Translations under genes and position numbers: made by a program | Part shown: in pieces, positions 1-8,871 of the stretch | How positions within the stretch are numbered: the stretch's first letter is position 1 | How the letters are laid out: each line of letters opens with the position of its first letter | The notes under the pieces: model-generated | The model's input: the letters and a program-made list of their open reading frames with translations, nothing else | Database searches by the model: none | What the model was told of the DNA's origin: nothing | Assembly: GCF_018613855.1 (NCBI RefSeq) | Contig: NZ_JAGGPK010000028.1 | Coordinates: 1-64,000 of the forward strand | DNA length: 64,000 nt | Source of the DNA: Arthrobacter sp. ISL-30 | GTDB lineage: Bacteria > Actinomycetota > Actinomycetes > Actinomycetales > Micrococcaceae | Direction of reading: 5' to 3'

Positions 1-130
1 GCTGGCAGCCTAAACCCCAGCGTTGCCCCGACTACTTGACTCCGCCCGCTTTTAGCGACCACAACTGCGAGCTAGTTGGGGTAACGGGGGCGGAATCGCA
101 ACCCGTCCCGCAAAAAACTAAGCTTGCTGT

Positions 131-1195
131 GTGGACCATGACGCAGGGGGGCATGAGACCACAGCGGGACAAGGGCCGCTGCAGCCGCAGCAGCCGGGAT
201 TCGACGCCCGGCTCCTGCGGTCCGTTTCCGAGCTCAGAAGCTTTTCACGCCGCACATTCCTGATCGGCGCCGGTGCCTCCACTGCGCTCGCGGCGGACAT
301 GTTGATCACCCGCAGAGTGCAGTCGCAGCGTCGTTCCACGCAGATCCTGGCAGTCGGCGATGATTTCGCAGAGGCCTACCATCCCCATGCGAGCTGGATT
401 CTTTTTCCCGGCTACAAGACGAGTTGGGAGGAGGCTCAGTGGATCCTGAACTCCCTGCGCGGTGCCCTTCGGCAGCGCGGCCAGTTGGCCGCCGTCGGAT
501 ACTCCAACCTGGAACTTCACATCGACCAGGTGACGGCCGCCGTCGTCCTTCACATCCGTGCGCATCAGCTGGAGCGGCTGTACTTCTACGGCCACAGTTT
601 CGGTGGCATGGTGGCCACGCAGGTGGCAGCGCGCTTGCGTGAGCTTCACGGCGTCCACGTTGACCTGGTCCTGTTGGACTCCACACCGTTCAACCGGTCT
701 GATGTCCTGGACCAGAGCTGGTTCGAAGGCGTGGTGTTCCTCTACGAACGCGGGTTCCGCGTCCCCACAGTGCTGCGCGGGGGGTATGAGCTGGGGGAGC
801 GGGTGGTCCACAAGAACGAGCGGTCATGGCAGCAGATCGTTGACCAGACCCTTGAGCAGCTATCCCCGATTGCGCCGTCCAGCGAGCTGATCCAGTCGGA
901 ATCGGCCTACATCTACCATTACGATGCAAAGCGCTTCGTGGAACAGCTCGGCCCTACCCGGATGGCCTTCATCGGCAACCCGCGCGACGAAACGGTCAAC
1001 TACCAGACGGCCAGGGACAAATGGACACGGACCTTTCCGCAGAATATGGCCTCCACGGAGCACACCACAGAGGGCGCACTGCCCGCCCATGCCAGCCCGC
1101 AGTGGAACCCCTTCGTCTATCGGCCCATTGTGGAGGCGCTGCAGAACGAGCTTTTTCCCCTGCCCGTTGGCGGAGGCCGGGCGTTGGTGTACTAG
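131..1195 (+). CDS. Secreted or Tat-exported alpha/beta hydrolase
   Basis: The 354-residue product looks like an alpha/beta-hydrolase fold enzyme. The nucleophile elbow GHSFGG lies near residue 157, inside a typical strand-turn-helix context (LYFYGHSFGGMVATQ). Residues 37-55 carry SRRTFLIGAGAS followed by small hydrophobic residues, which resembles a twin-arginine signal, so export is likely. The substrate cannot be read from the sequence. The start is uncertain: GTG at 131 is the first in-frame start, has no strong ribosome site, and leaves a long Gly/Gln-rich leader before the Arg pair. It converges on the phosphatase gene, with only 11 bases between the two stops. Esterase or lipase-like activity is inferred. 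Confidence 0.72.
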   Translation: MDHDAGGHETTAGQGPLQPQQPGFDARLLRSVSELRSFSRRTFLIGAGASTALAADMLITRRVQSQRRSTQILAVGDDFAEAYHPHASWILFPGYKTSWEEAQWILNSLRGALRQRGQLAAVGYSNLELHIDQVTAAVVLHIRAHQLERLYFYGHSFGGMVATQVAARLRELHGVHVDLVLLDSTPFNRSDVLDQSWFEGVVFLYERGFRVPTVLRGGYELGERVVHKNERSWQQIVDQTLEQLSPIAPSSELIQSESAYIYHYDAKRFVEQLGPTRMAFIGNPRDETVNYQTARDKWTRTFPQNMASTEHTTEGALPAHASPQWNPFVYRPIVEALQNELFPLPVGGGRALVY

Positions 1196-1206
1196 CCTCG
1201 TCAGGC

Positions 1207-1929
1207 CTACGCGGCCCGCAACGCATCAAGTTCGACGCCGCTCAACCCGGCGTCTCGCAAGTAGCCTGCGGCATCACCGAACTCCGCGGCGAAGCCGGCG
1301 AGGAAGGTGTTCATGGCAGCTTCCGGCGACTGCAGAATCATCAGCTCGGGGCTGAACGCCTGTTCAGGCATGGCCGGAACGGCCAGCCGCCATGCAGCGG
1401 CCATGAGGCTTAGCATCTGGGGGAGTTCCGGCGTCGTTGCCGTGTAATCGTCCACGACGGTCCGGTGGTCAGCCCCTGAGGCGAGCAATGCCACGGCGGC
1501 AATAACGCCCGTCCGGTCCTTGCCCAGGGAGCAATGGATCAGGGTGCGCTTTCCCTGAGCCACGGGACGGAGTGATTCGGCCACCCATTCCGGACGCTCC
1601 CGCACCCAGCCCAGGTACAGTCCCCCGAGTTCCTCAGCCGTCACAATCGTTCCGAGGCTTTCGATGCCCGTGCGCGGCTCGAGAGGGTTGTCAAGGAACT
1701 CCACCCCCTTGGACGACCCCAACTCCTTGGACTCTGTCCCGGACAATGGCGCCCCATTCAACCCGGGCCACGGCACGATAGCGCGCTCGTACTCCGTCCG
1801 CAGGTCCACCACCGCCCGGATGCCCTGTTGTTCCAGGAAGGCCGAAGTCTCTGCCGCATCCATGCCGAACGGCTGGCTGCCTCTGAGGATTCGGCCTCCG
1901 ACGATTGGCCGGAGGTTCAGCACCGCCAC
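1207..1929 (-). CDS. Tyrosine-protein phosphatase (PTP/DSP-like family)
   Basis: The 240-residue protein carries the cysteine phosphatase signature HCSLGKDRTG near residues 133-142, which is the C-x5-R loop with the catalytic Cys and phosphate-binding Arg. Upstream is the N-terminal block ILRGSQPFG and a VVDLRTEYER element. These are characteristic of the bacterial LMW-unrelated tyrosine/lipid phosphatases (MptpB-like family). It should hydrolyse phosphotyrosine or phosphoinositide, but the substrate is not visible. It ends 11 bases from the hydrolase gene and begins 9 bases after the HAD gene stop on the same strand, so the two phosphatases probably form an operon. Confidence 0.85.
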   Translation of the reverse strand: MAVLNLRPIVGGRILRGSQPFGMDAAETSAFLEQQGIRAVVDLRTEYERAIVPWPGLNGAPLSGTESKELGSSKGVEFLDNPLEPRTGIESLGTIVTAEELGGLYLGWVRERPEWVAESLRPVAQGKRTLIHCSLGKDRTGVIAAVALLASGADHRTVVDDYTATTPELPQMLSLMAAAWRLAVPAMPEQAFSPELMILQSPEAAMNTFLAGFAAEFGDAAGYLRDAGLSGVELDALRAA

Positions 1930-1938
1930 GGCGTTCCC

Positions 1939-2769
1939 CTAGATCTGGCTCTTCAAGTCCGCCACCGAGTCCAGCACCTGGTTGGGACGGAACGGGTAGG
2001 CCGCGATGTCATCCCGTTGGGTGATGCCGCTGAGGACGAGGACCGTGTGCAGCCCGGCCTCCATACCGGCGATGATGTCGGTGTCCATCCGGTCCCCAAT
2101 CATGGCGGTGGTTTCGGAATGGGCGTCGATCTGGTTCATCGCGGATCGGAACATCATGGGGTTCGGCTTGCCCACGATGTAAGGGTCCCGCCCCGTGGCC
2201 TTGCTAATGAGCGCAGCGATCGCGCCCGTGGCAGGCATTGGCCCATCCTTTGACGGGCCCGTGGCGTCAGGGTTCGTCGCGATGAAGCGTGCGCCGGCTA
2301 GGATCAGGCGAATTGCCGTAGTGATGGCTTCGAAGGAGTACGTGCGGGTTTCGCCAAGTACCACGAAATCGGGGTTCTGGTCGGTGAGGATGAAGCCAGC
2401 CTCGTGCAGCGCGGTCGTCAGTCCCGCCTCGCCAATGGTGTAGGCGCGATTACCGGAATCCGAGCCCTGCACCTGGTCCTTAAGGAACTGTGCCGTGGCG
2501 AGCGCGGAGGTCCAGATGTTCTCCTCGGGAATTTCCAGGCCTGAGGCGCGGAGGCGTGCGGCGAGGTCGCGGGGCGTGAAGATCGAGTTGTTGGTCAGCA
2601 CCAGGAAGCGGCGGGAGGTGTCCACCCAGCGCTGGATGAGCTCGGCCGCGCCGGGGACCGGCTGGTTTTCGTGGACCAGGACGCCGTCCATGTCTGTCAA
2701 CCAGCATTCGATTTCCTGGCCATTGCGGTAGACCGCTGCCGATGTGCGTACCTGGTCTGACTCTGCCAT
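1939..2769 (-). CDS. HAD-IIA family hydrolase (NagD-like phosphatase)
   Basis: This is a haloacid dehalogenase superfamily phosphatase of subclass IIA. Motif I is WLTDMDGVLVHE (nucleophile and general-acid Asp pair), motif II is LVLTNNS, a Lys lies in VGKPNPMMF, and the acidic motif is MIGDRMDTDI. A length of 276 residues fits NagD/p-nitrophenyl phosphatase-type enzymes, which dephosphorylate small metabolites such as sugar or nucleoside monophosphates. I place the start at 2769 (MAESD...) because GGAGG sits 6 bases upstream; a longer frame to 2835 has no such site. It is followed by the tyrosine phosphatase gene 9 bases downstream and is divergent from the TrmH-type methylase gene. Confidence 0.88.
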   Translation of the reverse strand: MAESDQVRTSAAVYRNGQEIECWLTDMDGVLVHENQPVPGAAELIQRWVDTSRRFLVLTNNSIFTPRDLAARLRASGLEIPEENIWTSALATAQFLKDQVQGSDSGNRAYTIGEAGLTTALHEAGFILTDQNPDFVVLGETRTYSFEAITTAIRLILAGARFIATNPDATGPSKDGPMPATGAIAALISKATGRDPYIVGKPNPMMFRSAMNQIDAHSETTAMIGDRMDTDIIAGMEAGLHTVLVLSGITQRDDIAAYPFRPNQVLDSVADLKSQI

Positions 2770-2876
2770 GCTGTGCCTCCGCGGTAAGGTGCTGCTTCCG
2801 GCTCCCAGTCTTTCATCTTTCCCGGGCAGGTACACGGGCGGTCACTGCTGTTACGCTGCCCGGCTAATGTTGAGGG

Positions 2877-3548
2877 GTGACCGACCAGCCCCAGCCTGCC
2901 GAAACTCCCGACGCATCCGAGACGGCGGCATCCCAGCCGGAGATCGGCGTCGGGCCCTGGGAAGGCGAGTGGCCGGAAGGCGAGCATCTGGATCCTGACC
3001 TGCTGGCCGACGGCGACCGCCGCAATGTGGTGGACAAGTACCGGTATTGGAAGCATGAGGCTATCGTGGCCGACCTCGACTCCAAGCGGCACGATTTCCA
3101 CATTGCCATCGAGAACTGGCAGCACGACCTCAATATCGGAACCGTGGTGCGAACCGCCAACGCCTTCCTGGCCAAGGAAGTCCACATCATTGGACGACGC
3201 CGATGGAACCGCCGAGGGGCCATGGTCACCGACCGCTACCAGCACGTCCGCCATCACCCCACCGTGGAGGATTTCGTGAGCTGGGCGCAGGGGGAGGGGC
3301 TGGCCATCATCGGCATCGATATCTTCCCGGATTCTGTGCCCCTTGAAACCTACGAACTGCCCCGCAACTGCGTCCTCGTGTTTGGGCAGGAAGGCCCTGG
3401 GTTGACCCCCGAGGTGCACGACGCCGCCGTCGCCACGTTGTCGATTGAGCAGTTCGGCTCCACGCGGTCCATGAACGCGGCCTCGGCGGCGGCCATCGCG
3501 ATGCACGCGTGGATCCGCAGGCACGTCTTCGGGCAGTTGCCCCACTAG
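2877..3548 (+). CDS. TrmH/SpoU-family RNA 2'-O-ribose methyltransferase
   Basis: The 223-residue SPOUT-class methyltransferase shows the three SpoU motifs. Motif 1 is NIGTVVRTANAF, motif 2 is LVFGQEGPGLTPE, and motif 3 is STRSMNAASAAAIAMHAW, which form the trefoil-knot AdoMet site. The N-terminal 60 residues are acidic and Pro-rich and could be a disordered extension. It probably methylates a ribose in tRNA or rRNA, but the target is not deducible. The start is GTG at 2877, with a purine run directly upstream but little spacing, so the true start might lie slightly inside. It is divergent from the HAD-IIA gene, with 107 bases between starts. Confidence 0.87.
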   Translation: MTDQPQPAETPDASETAASQPEIGVGPWEGEWPEGEHLDPDLLADGDRRNVVDKYRYWKHEAIVADLDSKRHDFHIAIENWQHDLNIGTVVRTANAFLAKEVHIIGRRRWNRRGAMVTDRYQHVRHHPTVEDFVSWAQGEGLAIIGIDIFPDSVPLETYELPRNCVLVFGQEGPGLTPEVHDAAVATLSIEQFGSTRSMNAASAAAIAMHAWIRRHVFGQLPH

Positions 3549-3700
3549 CACTGAGGGCCCTCCACGCGGCATTGCTCCTGTGTTACCGATGGGTGACCCG
3601 AAACACTGCCGTCAACGATCAATGATTAGGATGGTTCCTAGCCGTAGAGGTCTACTCAGGGTCACAAACCCACAGACGAAAACTCAGCAGAGGAGTCAGC

Positions 3701-4720
3701 ATGCCCATTGCAACCCCAGAGATTTACTCCGAGATGATCGACCGCGCAAAGTCGGGCGGCTTCGCTTTTCCGGCAGTGAACGTCACGTCCTCCCAGACCC
3801 TCAACGCCGCGATCCGTGGCTTCGCAGAGGCAGAATCTGACGGCATCATCCAGGTTTCCACCGGTGGCGCGGCCTACTGGTCCGGCGCTTCGGTGAAGGA
3901 CATGGTTGCCGGTTCCCTTGGCTTCGCCGCGTTCGCCCGCGAGGTTGCCAAGAACTACAACGTCAACATCGCCCTGCACACGGACCACTGCCCAAAGGAC
4001 AAGCTGGACGGTTTCGTCCTGCCGCTGCTGGCAGCTTCCGAGGAAGCCGTCAAGGCCGGCAAGGACCCGATCTTCAACTCGCATATGTGGGACGGCTCGC
4101 ACGAGAACCTGAACGAGAACCTGCGCATCGGCCGCGAACTCCTCGAGCGTGCGGCTGCCGCCAAGATCATCCTCGAAGTTGAGATCGGCACCGTCGGCGG
4201 CGAGGAAGATGGCGTCGAGAACGAGATCAACGAGAAGCTCTACACCACTACCGACGACGCCCTGGCCACCATCGAAGCCCTGGGCTCCGGCGAAAACGGC
4301 CGCTACATGACGGCCCTGACGTTCGGCAACGTCCATGGCGTCTACAAGCCGGGCAACGTCAAGCTTCGCCCGGAACTGCTCAAGCAGATCCAGACCGAGG
4401 TCGGCGCCAAGATCGGCAAGGATTCTCCGTTCGACCTCGTGTTCCACGGCGGCTCCGGCTCCAGCGAGCAGGAAATCGCTGACGCCGTCTCCTATGGCGT
4501 CATCAAGATGAACATCGACACAGATACCCAGTACGCGTTCACCCGCCCGGTCGCCGGCCACATGTTCACCAACTACGACGGCGTCCTGAAGGTCGACGGC
4601 GAGATGGGCAACAAGAAGACCTACGACCCCCGCGTTTGGGGCGCCTCAGCCGAAGCCGGCATGGCCGCCCGTATCGTCGAGGCAGCCCAGCAGCTTGGCT
4701 CGGTCGGCAAGACCTTCTAG
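3701..4720 (+). CDS. fbaA: Class II fructose-bisphosphate aldolase
   Basis: This enzyme catalyses reversible cleavage of fructose 1,6-bisphosphate in glycolysis and gluconeogenesis, using a divalent metal. Family residues are visible: metal and catalytic site HTDHCPK near residue 94, NVHGVYKPGNVKL with a metal-binding His, and the phosphate-binding loop VFHGGSGSS. A length of 339 residues is typical of the actinobacterial class IIA enzyme. GAGGAGTC lies upstream of the ATG. The DUF3151 gene follows after one base and is probably co-transcribed. Confidence 0.97.
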   Translation: MPIATPEIYSEMIDRAKSGGFAFPAVNVTSSQTLNAAIRGFAEAESDGIIQVSTGGAAYWSGASVKDMVAGSLGFAAFAREVAKNYNVNIALHTDHCPKDKLDGFVLPLLAASEEAVKAGKDPIFNSHMWDGSHENLNENLRIGRELLERAAAAKIILEVEIGTVGGEEDGVENEINEKLYTTTDDALATIEALGSGENGRYMTALTFGNVHGVYKPGNVKLRPELLKQIQTEVGAKIGKDSPFDLVFHGGSGSSEQEIADAVSYGVIKMNIDTDTQYAFTRPVAGHMFTNYDGVLKVDGEMGNKKTYDPRVWGASAEAGMAARIVEAAQQLGSVGKTF

Positions 4721-4721
4721 C

Positions 4722-5141
4722 ATGTCCGACGAGTTCCGGAAGAACCTGATGGGTCCTGAGCCGACCCTCCTGCCTGCCGAGACCGAGGTCTATGAGCAGT
4801 TGGAGTCCGGCCAGGAACCGATCGACCTCGTGGCCAAGCACCCGACGTCGTCCCTGCTCTGGGCCGTCCTCGCGGACGAAGCCTGGGGCGAGGGCCGCAC
4901 TATTGAGTCCTATGCCTTTGCGCGAGTGGGCTACCACCGCGGCCTGGACTCGCTGCGCCGCAACGGCTGGCGCGGCGCGGGTCCCATCCCCTGGGAGCAT
5001 GAGCCCAACCGTGGATTCTTGCGTGCCCTTTACGCACTGGGACGGGCTTCCGCGGCCATCGGCGAAGCCGAGGAGCCCGAGCGGATCGAGAAGTTCTTGA
5101 ACGACTCCGACCCGACGGCCAAGGCAGCGATCGAAGGCTAG
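4722..5141 (+). CDS. DUF3151 domain protein
   Basis: This is a 139-residue soluble protein of the actinobacterial DUF3151 family. It is recognised by the N-terminal GPEPTLLP, the AWGEGRTIESYAFARVGYHRGLDSLRRNGW block and the GAGPIPWEHEPNRGFLRALYALG block. Function is unknown. The repeated Ala-rich helices look TPR-like, which is inference. I start at ATG 4722, one base after the fbaA stop; a longer frame inside fbaA from 4695 is not credible. The tight coupling suggests a housekeeping role linked to aldolase expression. A strong hairpin follows. Confidence 0.85.
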   Translation: MSDEFRKNLMGPEPTLLPAETEVYEQLESGQEPIDLVAKHPTSSLLWAVLADEAWGEGRTIESYAFARVGYHRGLDSLRRNGWRGAGPIPWEHEPNRGFLRALYALGRASAAIGEAEEPERIEKFLNDSDPTAKAAIEG

Positions 5142-5160
5142 GACCTCGCACTGAAGTACG

Positions 5161-5196
5161 ACGGCGCCCGTCACCTCGCAAGGTGACGGGCGCCGT
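5161..5196. terminator. Bidirectional hairpin terminator
   Basis: A perfect 16-bp stem (arms 5161-5176 and 5181-5196) with a 4-base CGCA loop separates the convergent fbaA-DUF3151 unit and the UDG-like gene. A short T-rich stretch (CGTTGTT) follows on the plus strand. Confidence 0.8.
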
Positions 5197-5218
5197 CGTT
5201 GTTCACATCTGGGCTCGG

Positions 5219-5854
5219 TCAGCGTCCGGCGCGCTGCAGACCGGTGCGTGCCATCGCTTCCGCGTAGGCGGCGTGGATGCCGTCCAGGTATTCCTGCTGC
5301 CTGGCGGGGGAGCCGGCAAAGGAGCGGCCGCCGAGGGAGCGGACCTTGAAAGTTTTGAAACCGCGGCGGTGGATGCTCTGCGGTGCGGCCTTCATGAGCT
5401 GGTCTGCGAGGCGGTGGGCCTCGCTGCCGTGGGCCACCAGGGCTGAGGTCCTGGGCACAAGGGCGAGGAGCCGCAGGAGCGGCTTGAGGCCGTCCGTCAC
5501 ATGCGCGGGCGTGAGTTTGGGCTGTTCCTCACCGGGCTCAACCCACGGGTAAACGTTCCAGGGAATGAAGTACTCCGGACGAAGGCCCAGCTGCCACTGC
5601 ATGCCGAGCATGCGGGTTGTGGCGTCAGCATCTCCCGGAGTGATGAATCCGGTCTTGGACGCCGTTCGCGCGTTGGAGAACAGGCTGATAATGCGGCAGT
5701 CGTCAATACTGTGTAGGGGGTCGACGTAGAGGACCTCGTTGCCCGGCTTGAGTTCCTTCAGGGAGTCGCAGAGTTCGTTGACCTCGGAAATGTTGGGGTC
5801 GAAGCGGCGGTTCCAAAGCTGCTCATGGAATGATTCAGTCGCCAGTTCTTGCAT
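5219..5854 (-). CDS. Uracil-DNA glycosylase superfamily-like protein
   Basis: The 211-residue protein has segments that recall the uracil-DNA glycosylase fold. LYVDPLHSIDDCRIISLFSNA resembles motif A regions, FIPWNVYPW matches the substrate-pocket Asn-Pro-Trp type motif, and ALVAHGSEAHRLA fits the later strand and His region. Canonical UDG motifs (GQDPY, HPSPLS) are absent, so base-excision activity is not assured. Actinobacterial homologues are usually left as hypothetical or UDG-superfamily proteins. The gene is alone on the minus strand, closed by the hairpin at 5161-5196, and divergent from purA. Confidence 0.55.
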   Translation of the reverse strand: MQELATESFHEQLWNRRFDPNISEVNELCDSLKELKPGNEVLYVDPLHSIDDCRIISLFSNARTASKTGFITPGDADATTRMLGMQWQLGLRPEYFIPWNVYPWVEPGEEQPKLTPAHVTDGLKPLLRLLALVPRTSALVAHGSEAHRLADQLMKAAPQSIHRRGFKTFKVRSLGGRSFAGSPARQQEYLDGIHAAYAEAMARTGLQRAGR

Positions 5855-6232
5855 TGAGTATTGCGTCTCCTACGGAATTGCTGCGGGGCGCACGGTTCCG
5901 GAGGCGGGCAGGCCGCGGTCTGGGAAAGGTGCTGTTTGGGGGCTGGTCAAGCTTACCGGACGGCGGCGGCCCTCGACGGCGGGGTCCGCCGCCCAGCACC
6001 AATGTGCAACCACGGGTATTGACACAGTGGCAATGCCTTACAAGGTGGTTGCGGGGCGGATCGGATAAACTTGGCTGGTAAGAGCCCCGGAACTCTTGCA
6101 TTGCGCTGTGTGTACTGAGCTGTGCGTGAACGCCAGTGAGGCCGCAGCGGTGCAGTTCGGGGCATTCTCATGTACGGCACCGAGCCCTGGTAATCCCGCC
6201 AAGGCAGGTCCGAAAGAATGGGGGAGGATCCC
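5855..6232. other. 378-base intergenic region upstream of purA
   Basis: No convincing gene is visible here. A GC-rich hairpin (arms 5962-5969 and 5986-5993, with inner CCC/GGG pairing) lies in the middle. TTGACA occurs at 6019-6024 but lacks a matching -10 at normal spacing. GATAAA at 6064-6069 is a possible -10 element. The last 40 bases hold the purA ribosome site. A long leader for purA is possible, but I recognise no riboswitch class. Confidence 0.4.
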
Positions 6233-7522
6233 ATGCCCGCAATCGTGATCGTCGGAGCCCAGTGGGGCGATGAAGGCAAAGGCAAAGCTACCGACCTGCT
6301 CGGCGGCCGCGTGGACTACGTGGTCAAGCCCAATGGCGGCAACAACGCCGGGCACACCGTCGTCGTCGGCGGCGAGAAGTATGAGCTCAAGCTCCTTCCG
6401 GCCGGCATCCTGAGCCCCAACGCCATTCCGATTATCGGCAACGGCTGCGTGGTCAACCTCGAAGCCCTCTTCCAGGAGATCGAAGGGCTTGAGGGCCGCG
6501 GCGCGGACACCTCCCGCCTTCGTGTCTCCGCCAATGCGCATCTTGTGGCGCCCTACCACCAGGTACTGGACAAGGTCACCGAGCGCTTCCTGGGAAGCCG
6601 CGCCATTGGTACCACCGGCCGCGGCATCGGCCCGGCCTACATGGACAAGGTGGCGCGCCTCGGCGTCCGCGTCCAGGACGTCTTTGACGAATCGATCCTG
6701 CGCCAGAAGGTTGAGGGCTCCCTCCGGCAGAAGAATGAACTTCTGGTCAAGGTCTACAACCGCCGCAGCGTTGTGGTGGAAGAGATCGTGCAGTACTTCC
6801 TGTCCTTCGCGGACCGGCTGCGCCCGCTGGTCATCGACAGCACACTGGTGCTGAACAACGCCCTCGACGAGGGCAAGGTTGTTCTCATGGAAGGCGGCCA
6901 GGCGACCTTCCTGGATGTGGACCACGGCACCTACCCGTTCGTCACGTCATCCAACCCGACGGCGGGAGGCGCATCCGTGGGTTCGGGCATCGGCCCCACC
7001 CGCATTTCGCGGTCCATCGGCATCATCAAGGCCTACACCACACGTGTCGGTGCCGGTCCGTTCCCCACGGAGCTCTTCGACGAGATGGGCGTTTACCTGC
7101 AGAAGACCGGAGGCGAGTTCGGCGTAAACACCGGCCGGCCCCGCCGCTGCGGATGGTACGACGCCGTCCTGGCCCGCCACGCATCCCGCGTCAACGGCTT
7201 CACGGACTACTTCGTCACCAAGCTGGACGTCCTCACGGGCATCGAGCAGATCCCTGTGTGCGTGGCTTACGACGTCGACGGCGTCCGCCACGACGAGATG
7301 CCCATGACCCAGACCGAGTTCCACCATGCAGTGCCGATCTTCGAGTACTTCGAGGGCTGGACCGAGGACATCACTGGCGCGCGGGCGCTGGAAGACCTCC
7401 CGGACAATGCACGGGATTACGTGCTGGCCCTTGAGAAGCTCTCCGGCACGCGCTTCTCCGCCATCGGCGTCGGTCCGGACCGCGACCAGACCATCGTGGT
7501 TCACGACCTCATCGAAGACTAA
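6233..7522 (+). CDS. purA: Adenylosuccinate synthetase
   Basis: PurA joins IMP and aspartate with GTP hydrolysis to give adenylosuccinate, the first committed step to AMP. The N-terminus has the P-loop-like [11 protein letters not shown] with the catalytic Asp, then [10 protein letters not shown] with the catalytic His. Further signatures are [13 protein letters not shown], the [12 protein letters not shown] block and a C-terminal [20 protein letters not shown] length of 429 residues is standard. I choose ATG 6233 because GGGGGAGGAT lies just upstream; the in-frame ATG at 6218 would place that site inside the gene. A terminator follows at 7543-7575. Confidence 0.97.
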   Translation: MPAIVIVGAQWGDEGKGKATDLLGGRVDYVVKPNGGNNAGHTVVVGGEKYELKLLPAGILSPNAIPIIGNGCVVNLEALFQEIEGLEGRGADTSRLRVSANAHLVAPYHQVLDKVTERFLGSRAIGTTGRGIGPAYMDKVARLGVRVQDVFDESILRQKVEGSLRQKNELLVKVYNRRSVVVEEIVQYFLSFADRLRPLVIDSTLVLNNALDEGKVVLMEGGQATFLDVDHGTYPFVTSSNPTAGGASVGSGIGPTRISRSIGIIKAYTTRVGAGPFPTELFDEMGVYLQKTGGEFGVNTGRPRRCGWYDAVLARHASRVNGFTDYFVTKLDVLTGIEQIPVCVAYDVDGVRHDEMPMTQTEFHHAVPIFEYFEGWTEDITGARALEDLPDNARDYVLALEKLSGTRFSAIGVGPDRDQTIVVHDLIED

Positions 7523-7542
7523 GCACAGCCAGGGCAAAATGT

Positions 7543-7575
7543 CGGCGGGCCACCCCAAACAGGGGCGGCCCGCCG
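7543..7575 (+). terminator. purA terminator hairpin
   Basis: The 9-bp outer stem CGGCGGGCC/GGCCCGCCG (7543-7551 and 7567-7575) and inner CCCC/GGGG pairing lie 20 bases after the purA stop. They are followed by TCGTGTTTGT. Confidence 0.75.
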
Positions 7576-7607
7576 TCGTGTTTGTAAGCCGTCGTCGTTT
7601 GTAGGTC

Positions 7608-8180
7608 TTGCTCCTGCAGGTCACGCGACTTCAGGAGCGAAGACCCCTCTCCGTAGGTTCGTTTTCCCTCGCTGCCGGATTGAAGAAAGGGCAGTCGCTG
7701 AGCCGGCTGAGAGCCAAGGACCTCCGCACGCCCAGCCGGGGAATCCGCGTGCCTTCAAGGCTGCAACAGCCGCTTTCCGCCAGGGTCCGTCCATACCTGG
7801 AACTGAACCCTGATTGCGTTGTGAGTGATGCAACAGCCGGTTTGCTCATCGGCACACCCTTGCCGGCTGGGATGGACAAGCTCCTCCATCTGACCTCGAC
7901 CACGTCCCGAACAGGTCCCCGGCGAAGGCATGTGATTGGGCATAGTCGCGTGTTGGAGCCTGACGAGGTGATGGAGATTGATGGACTCGCCGTTACGTCG
8001 CCGGCCAGGACGTGGCTTGACCTCGCGTCAGTGCTGGACTTGGACGACCTCGTGGTGGCCGGTGACTTCCTCGTCTGCGGATATAACCGCTCGCACCGCT
8101 TCATCCAGCAGATCAGGCGGCTTGCACGAGGGAGATGCCGCAGGAACTGCAGGATTTTGGAGGGGTGCAGGAACGCTTGA
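7608..8180 (+). pseudogene. Truncated AbiEi-antitoxin / DUF559-type protein gene
   Basis: The first 150 codons resemble the large actinobacterial family with an AbiEi-like N-terminus and a Vsr-like DUF559 C-terminus. Visible blocks are LRAKDLRTPSRGIRVPS, VVSDATAGLLIGTPLP, and GLAVTSPARTWLDLASVLDLDDLVVAGDFLV. Family members usually run to about 290-320 residues with an endonuclease-like C-terminal half. Here the similarity stops near residue 150, a short Arg-rich tail follows, and the frame ends at 190. Recognisable decayed sequence continues in another frame until about 8190. I read this as a frameshifted, 3'-deleted remnant. No toxin gene or intact second half is present. Confidence 0.6.
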
Positions 8181-8240
8181 AAAAACTTTTGGAATCCGCG
8201 TAACCTTTCCGTCCCCGCCGTCGATTACTTGAATGTAAGC

Positions 8241-8279
8241 GCCGGGCTGGGACTGTCCCCCATCAGACTCCAGCCCGGC
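8241..8279 (+). terminator. Hairpin between gene remnant and secreted-protein gene
   Basis: A perfect 10-bp stem (GCCGGGCTGG / CCAGCCCGGC, 8241-8250 and 8270-8279) with a 19-base loop is followed by CTTCGTTCT. It may terminate transcription across the remnant or act as a leader hairpin for the gene at 8311. Confidence 0.5.
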
Positions 8280-8310
8280 CTTCGTTCTACCTAAAGGATG
8301 TTTTTTTCGC

Positions 8311-8784
8311 ATGAAGAGCCTTAGCACCTCCACCAAGACCCTTATCGGCGCAGCCATCCTGGCTATCGGCGGCGTCTCCGGAATCGGCCTGGCCAACGCC
8401 GCGCAGCTGTCTGGAACCGAGCAGGTTTCCGTAGACACCGCCACCCCGGCCACTCCCGCCGTACCGTCCACCGACGACCTGCCCGCCACCCCGGCCGTTC
8501 CCGCCGTACCCGCGGCCCCCTCCGTCGAGGCCGCCGCCGAAGCTGCTTCGGACGACGCTGCCGCCAAGGCAGGCGCTGCCGCTAGCAAGGACTCCGTTGA
8601 AGCCGGCGTAGCCGTTGAAGGTGCGGCTAACGGAGCCGCCCACGCCGCCGTTACGCCTGCTGTTCCCGCCGTGCCGGCCGTACCGGCCACCGATGCAGTT
8701 GCCGTTCCTGCTGTCCCGGCCAGCCCTGCAGTCGAAGGCGGTGCCGAGGCCGATGCCTCTGCCAACGCCGAAGTTCGCAAGTAG
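8311..8784 (+). CDS. Secreted Ala/Pro/Val-rich low-complexity protein
   Basis: The 157-residue product has a clear Sec signal: basic MKSLSTSTK, a hydrophobic core to about residue 28, then an ANAA cleavage site. The mature chain is almost entirely Ala, Pro, Val, Glu, Asp and Thr, with repeated PAVPAVPA-type segments at about residues 48-70 and 113-135 and an acidic Ala-rich centre. No Cys or catalytic motif is seen. It could be a wall-spanning or surface-exposed structural protein, but I do not recognise the family. AAAGGA lies an unusually long 12 bases before the ATG, separated by a run of seven T. The ECF sigma gene follows 87 bases downstream, suggesting a functional link. Confidence 0.75.
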   Translation: MKSLSTSTKTLIGAAILAIGGVSGIGLANAAQLSGTEQVSVDTATPATPAVPSTDDLPATPAVPAVPAAPSVEAAAEAASDDAAAKAGAAASKDSVEAGVAVEGAANGAAHAAVTPAVPAVPAVPATDAVAVPAVPASPAVEGGAEADASANAEVRK

Positions 8785-8871
8785 GCTCTCCTTTCTCGAA
8801 ATTCGAGTATGGGCGTGCGGCGGATAGACTTGTCCGCCGTACGCCCGTAGCAGCCACGGAAGGACAGCCAC

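Noticed and set aside
3662..4561. Long minus-strand open frame opposite fbaA (299 codons)
   Set aside because: It is a shadow of fbaA caused by GC-rich third positions. It has no ribosome site or recognisable domain, and the plus-strand gene has all family motifs.
5855..6232. Possible riboswitch in the purA leader
   Set aside because: The 378-base leader has a GC hairpin but no recognisable purine, PreQ1, ZTP or other conserved core.
6038..6925. Minus-strand open frame opposite purA
   Set aside because: It is an antisense shadow of purA extending into its leader, with low-complexity Val/Ala/Gly composition and no family features.
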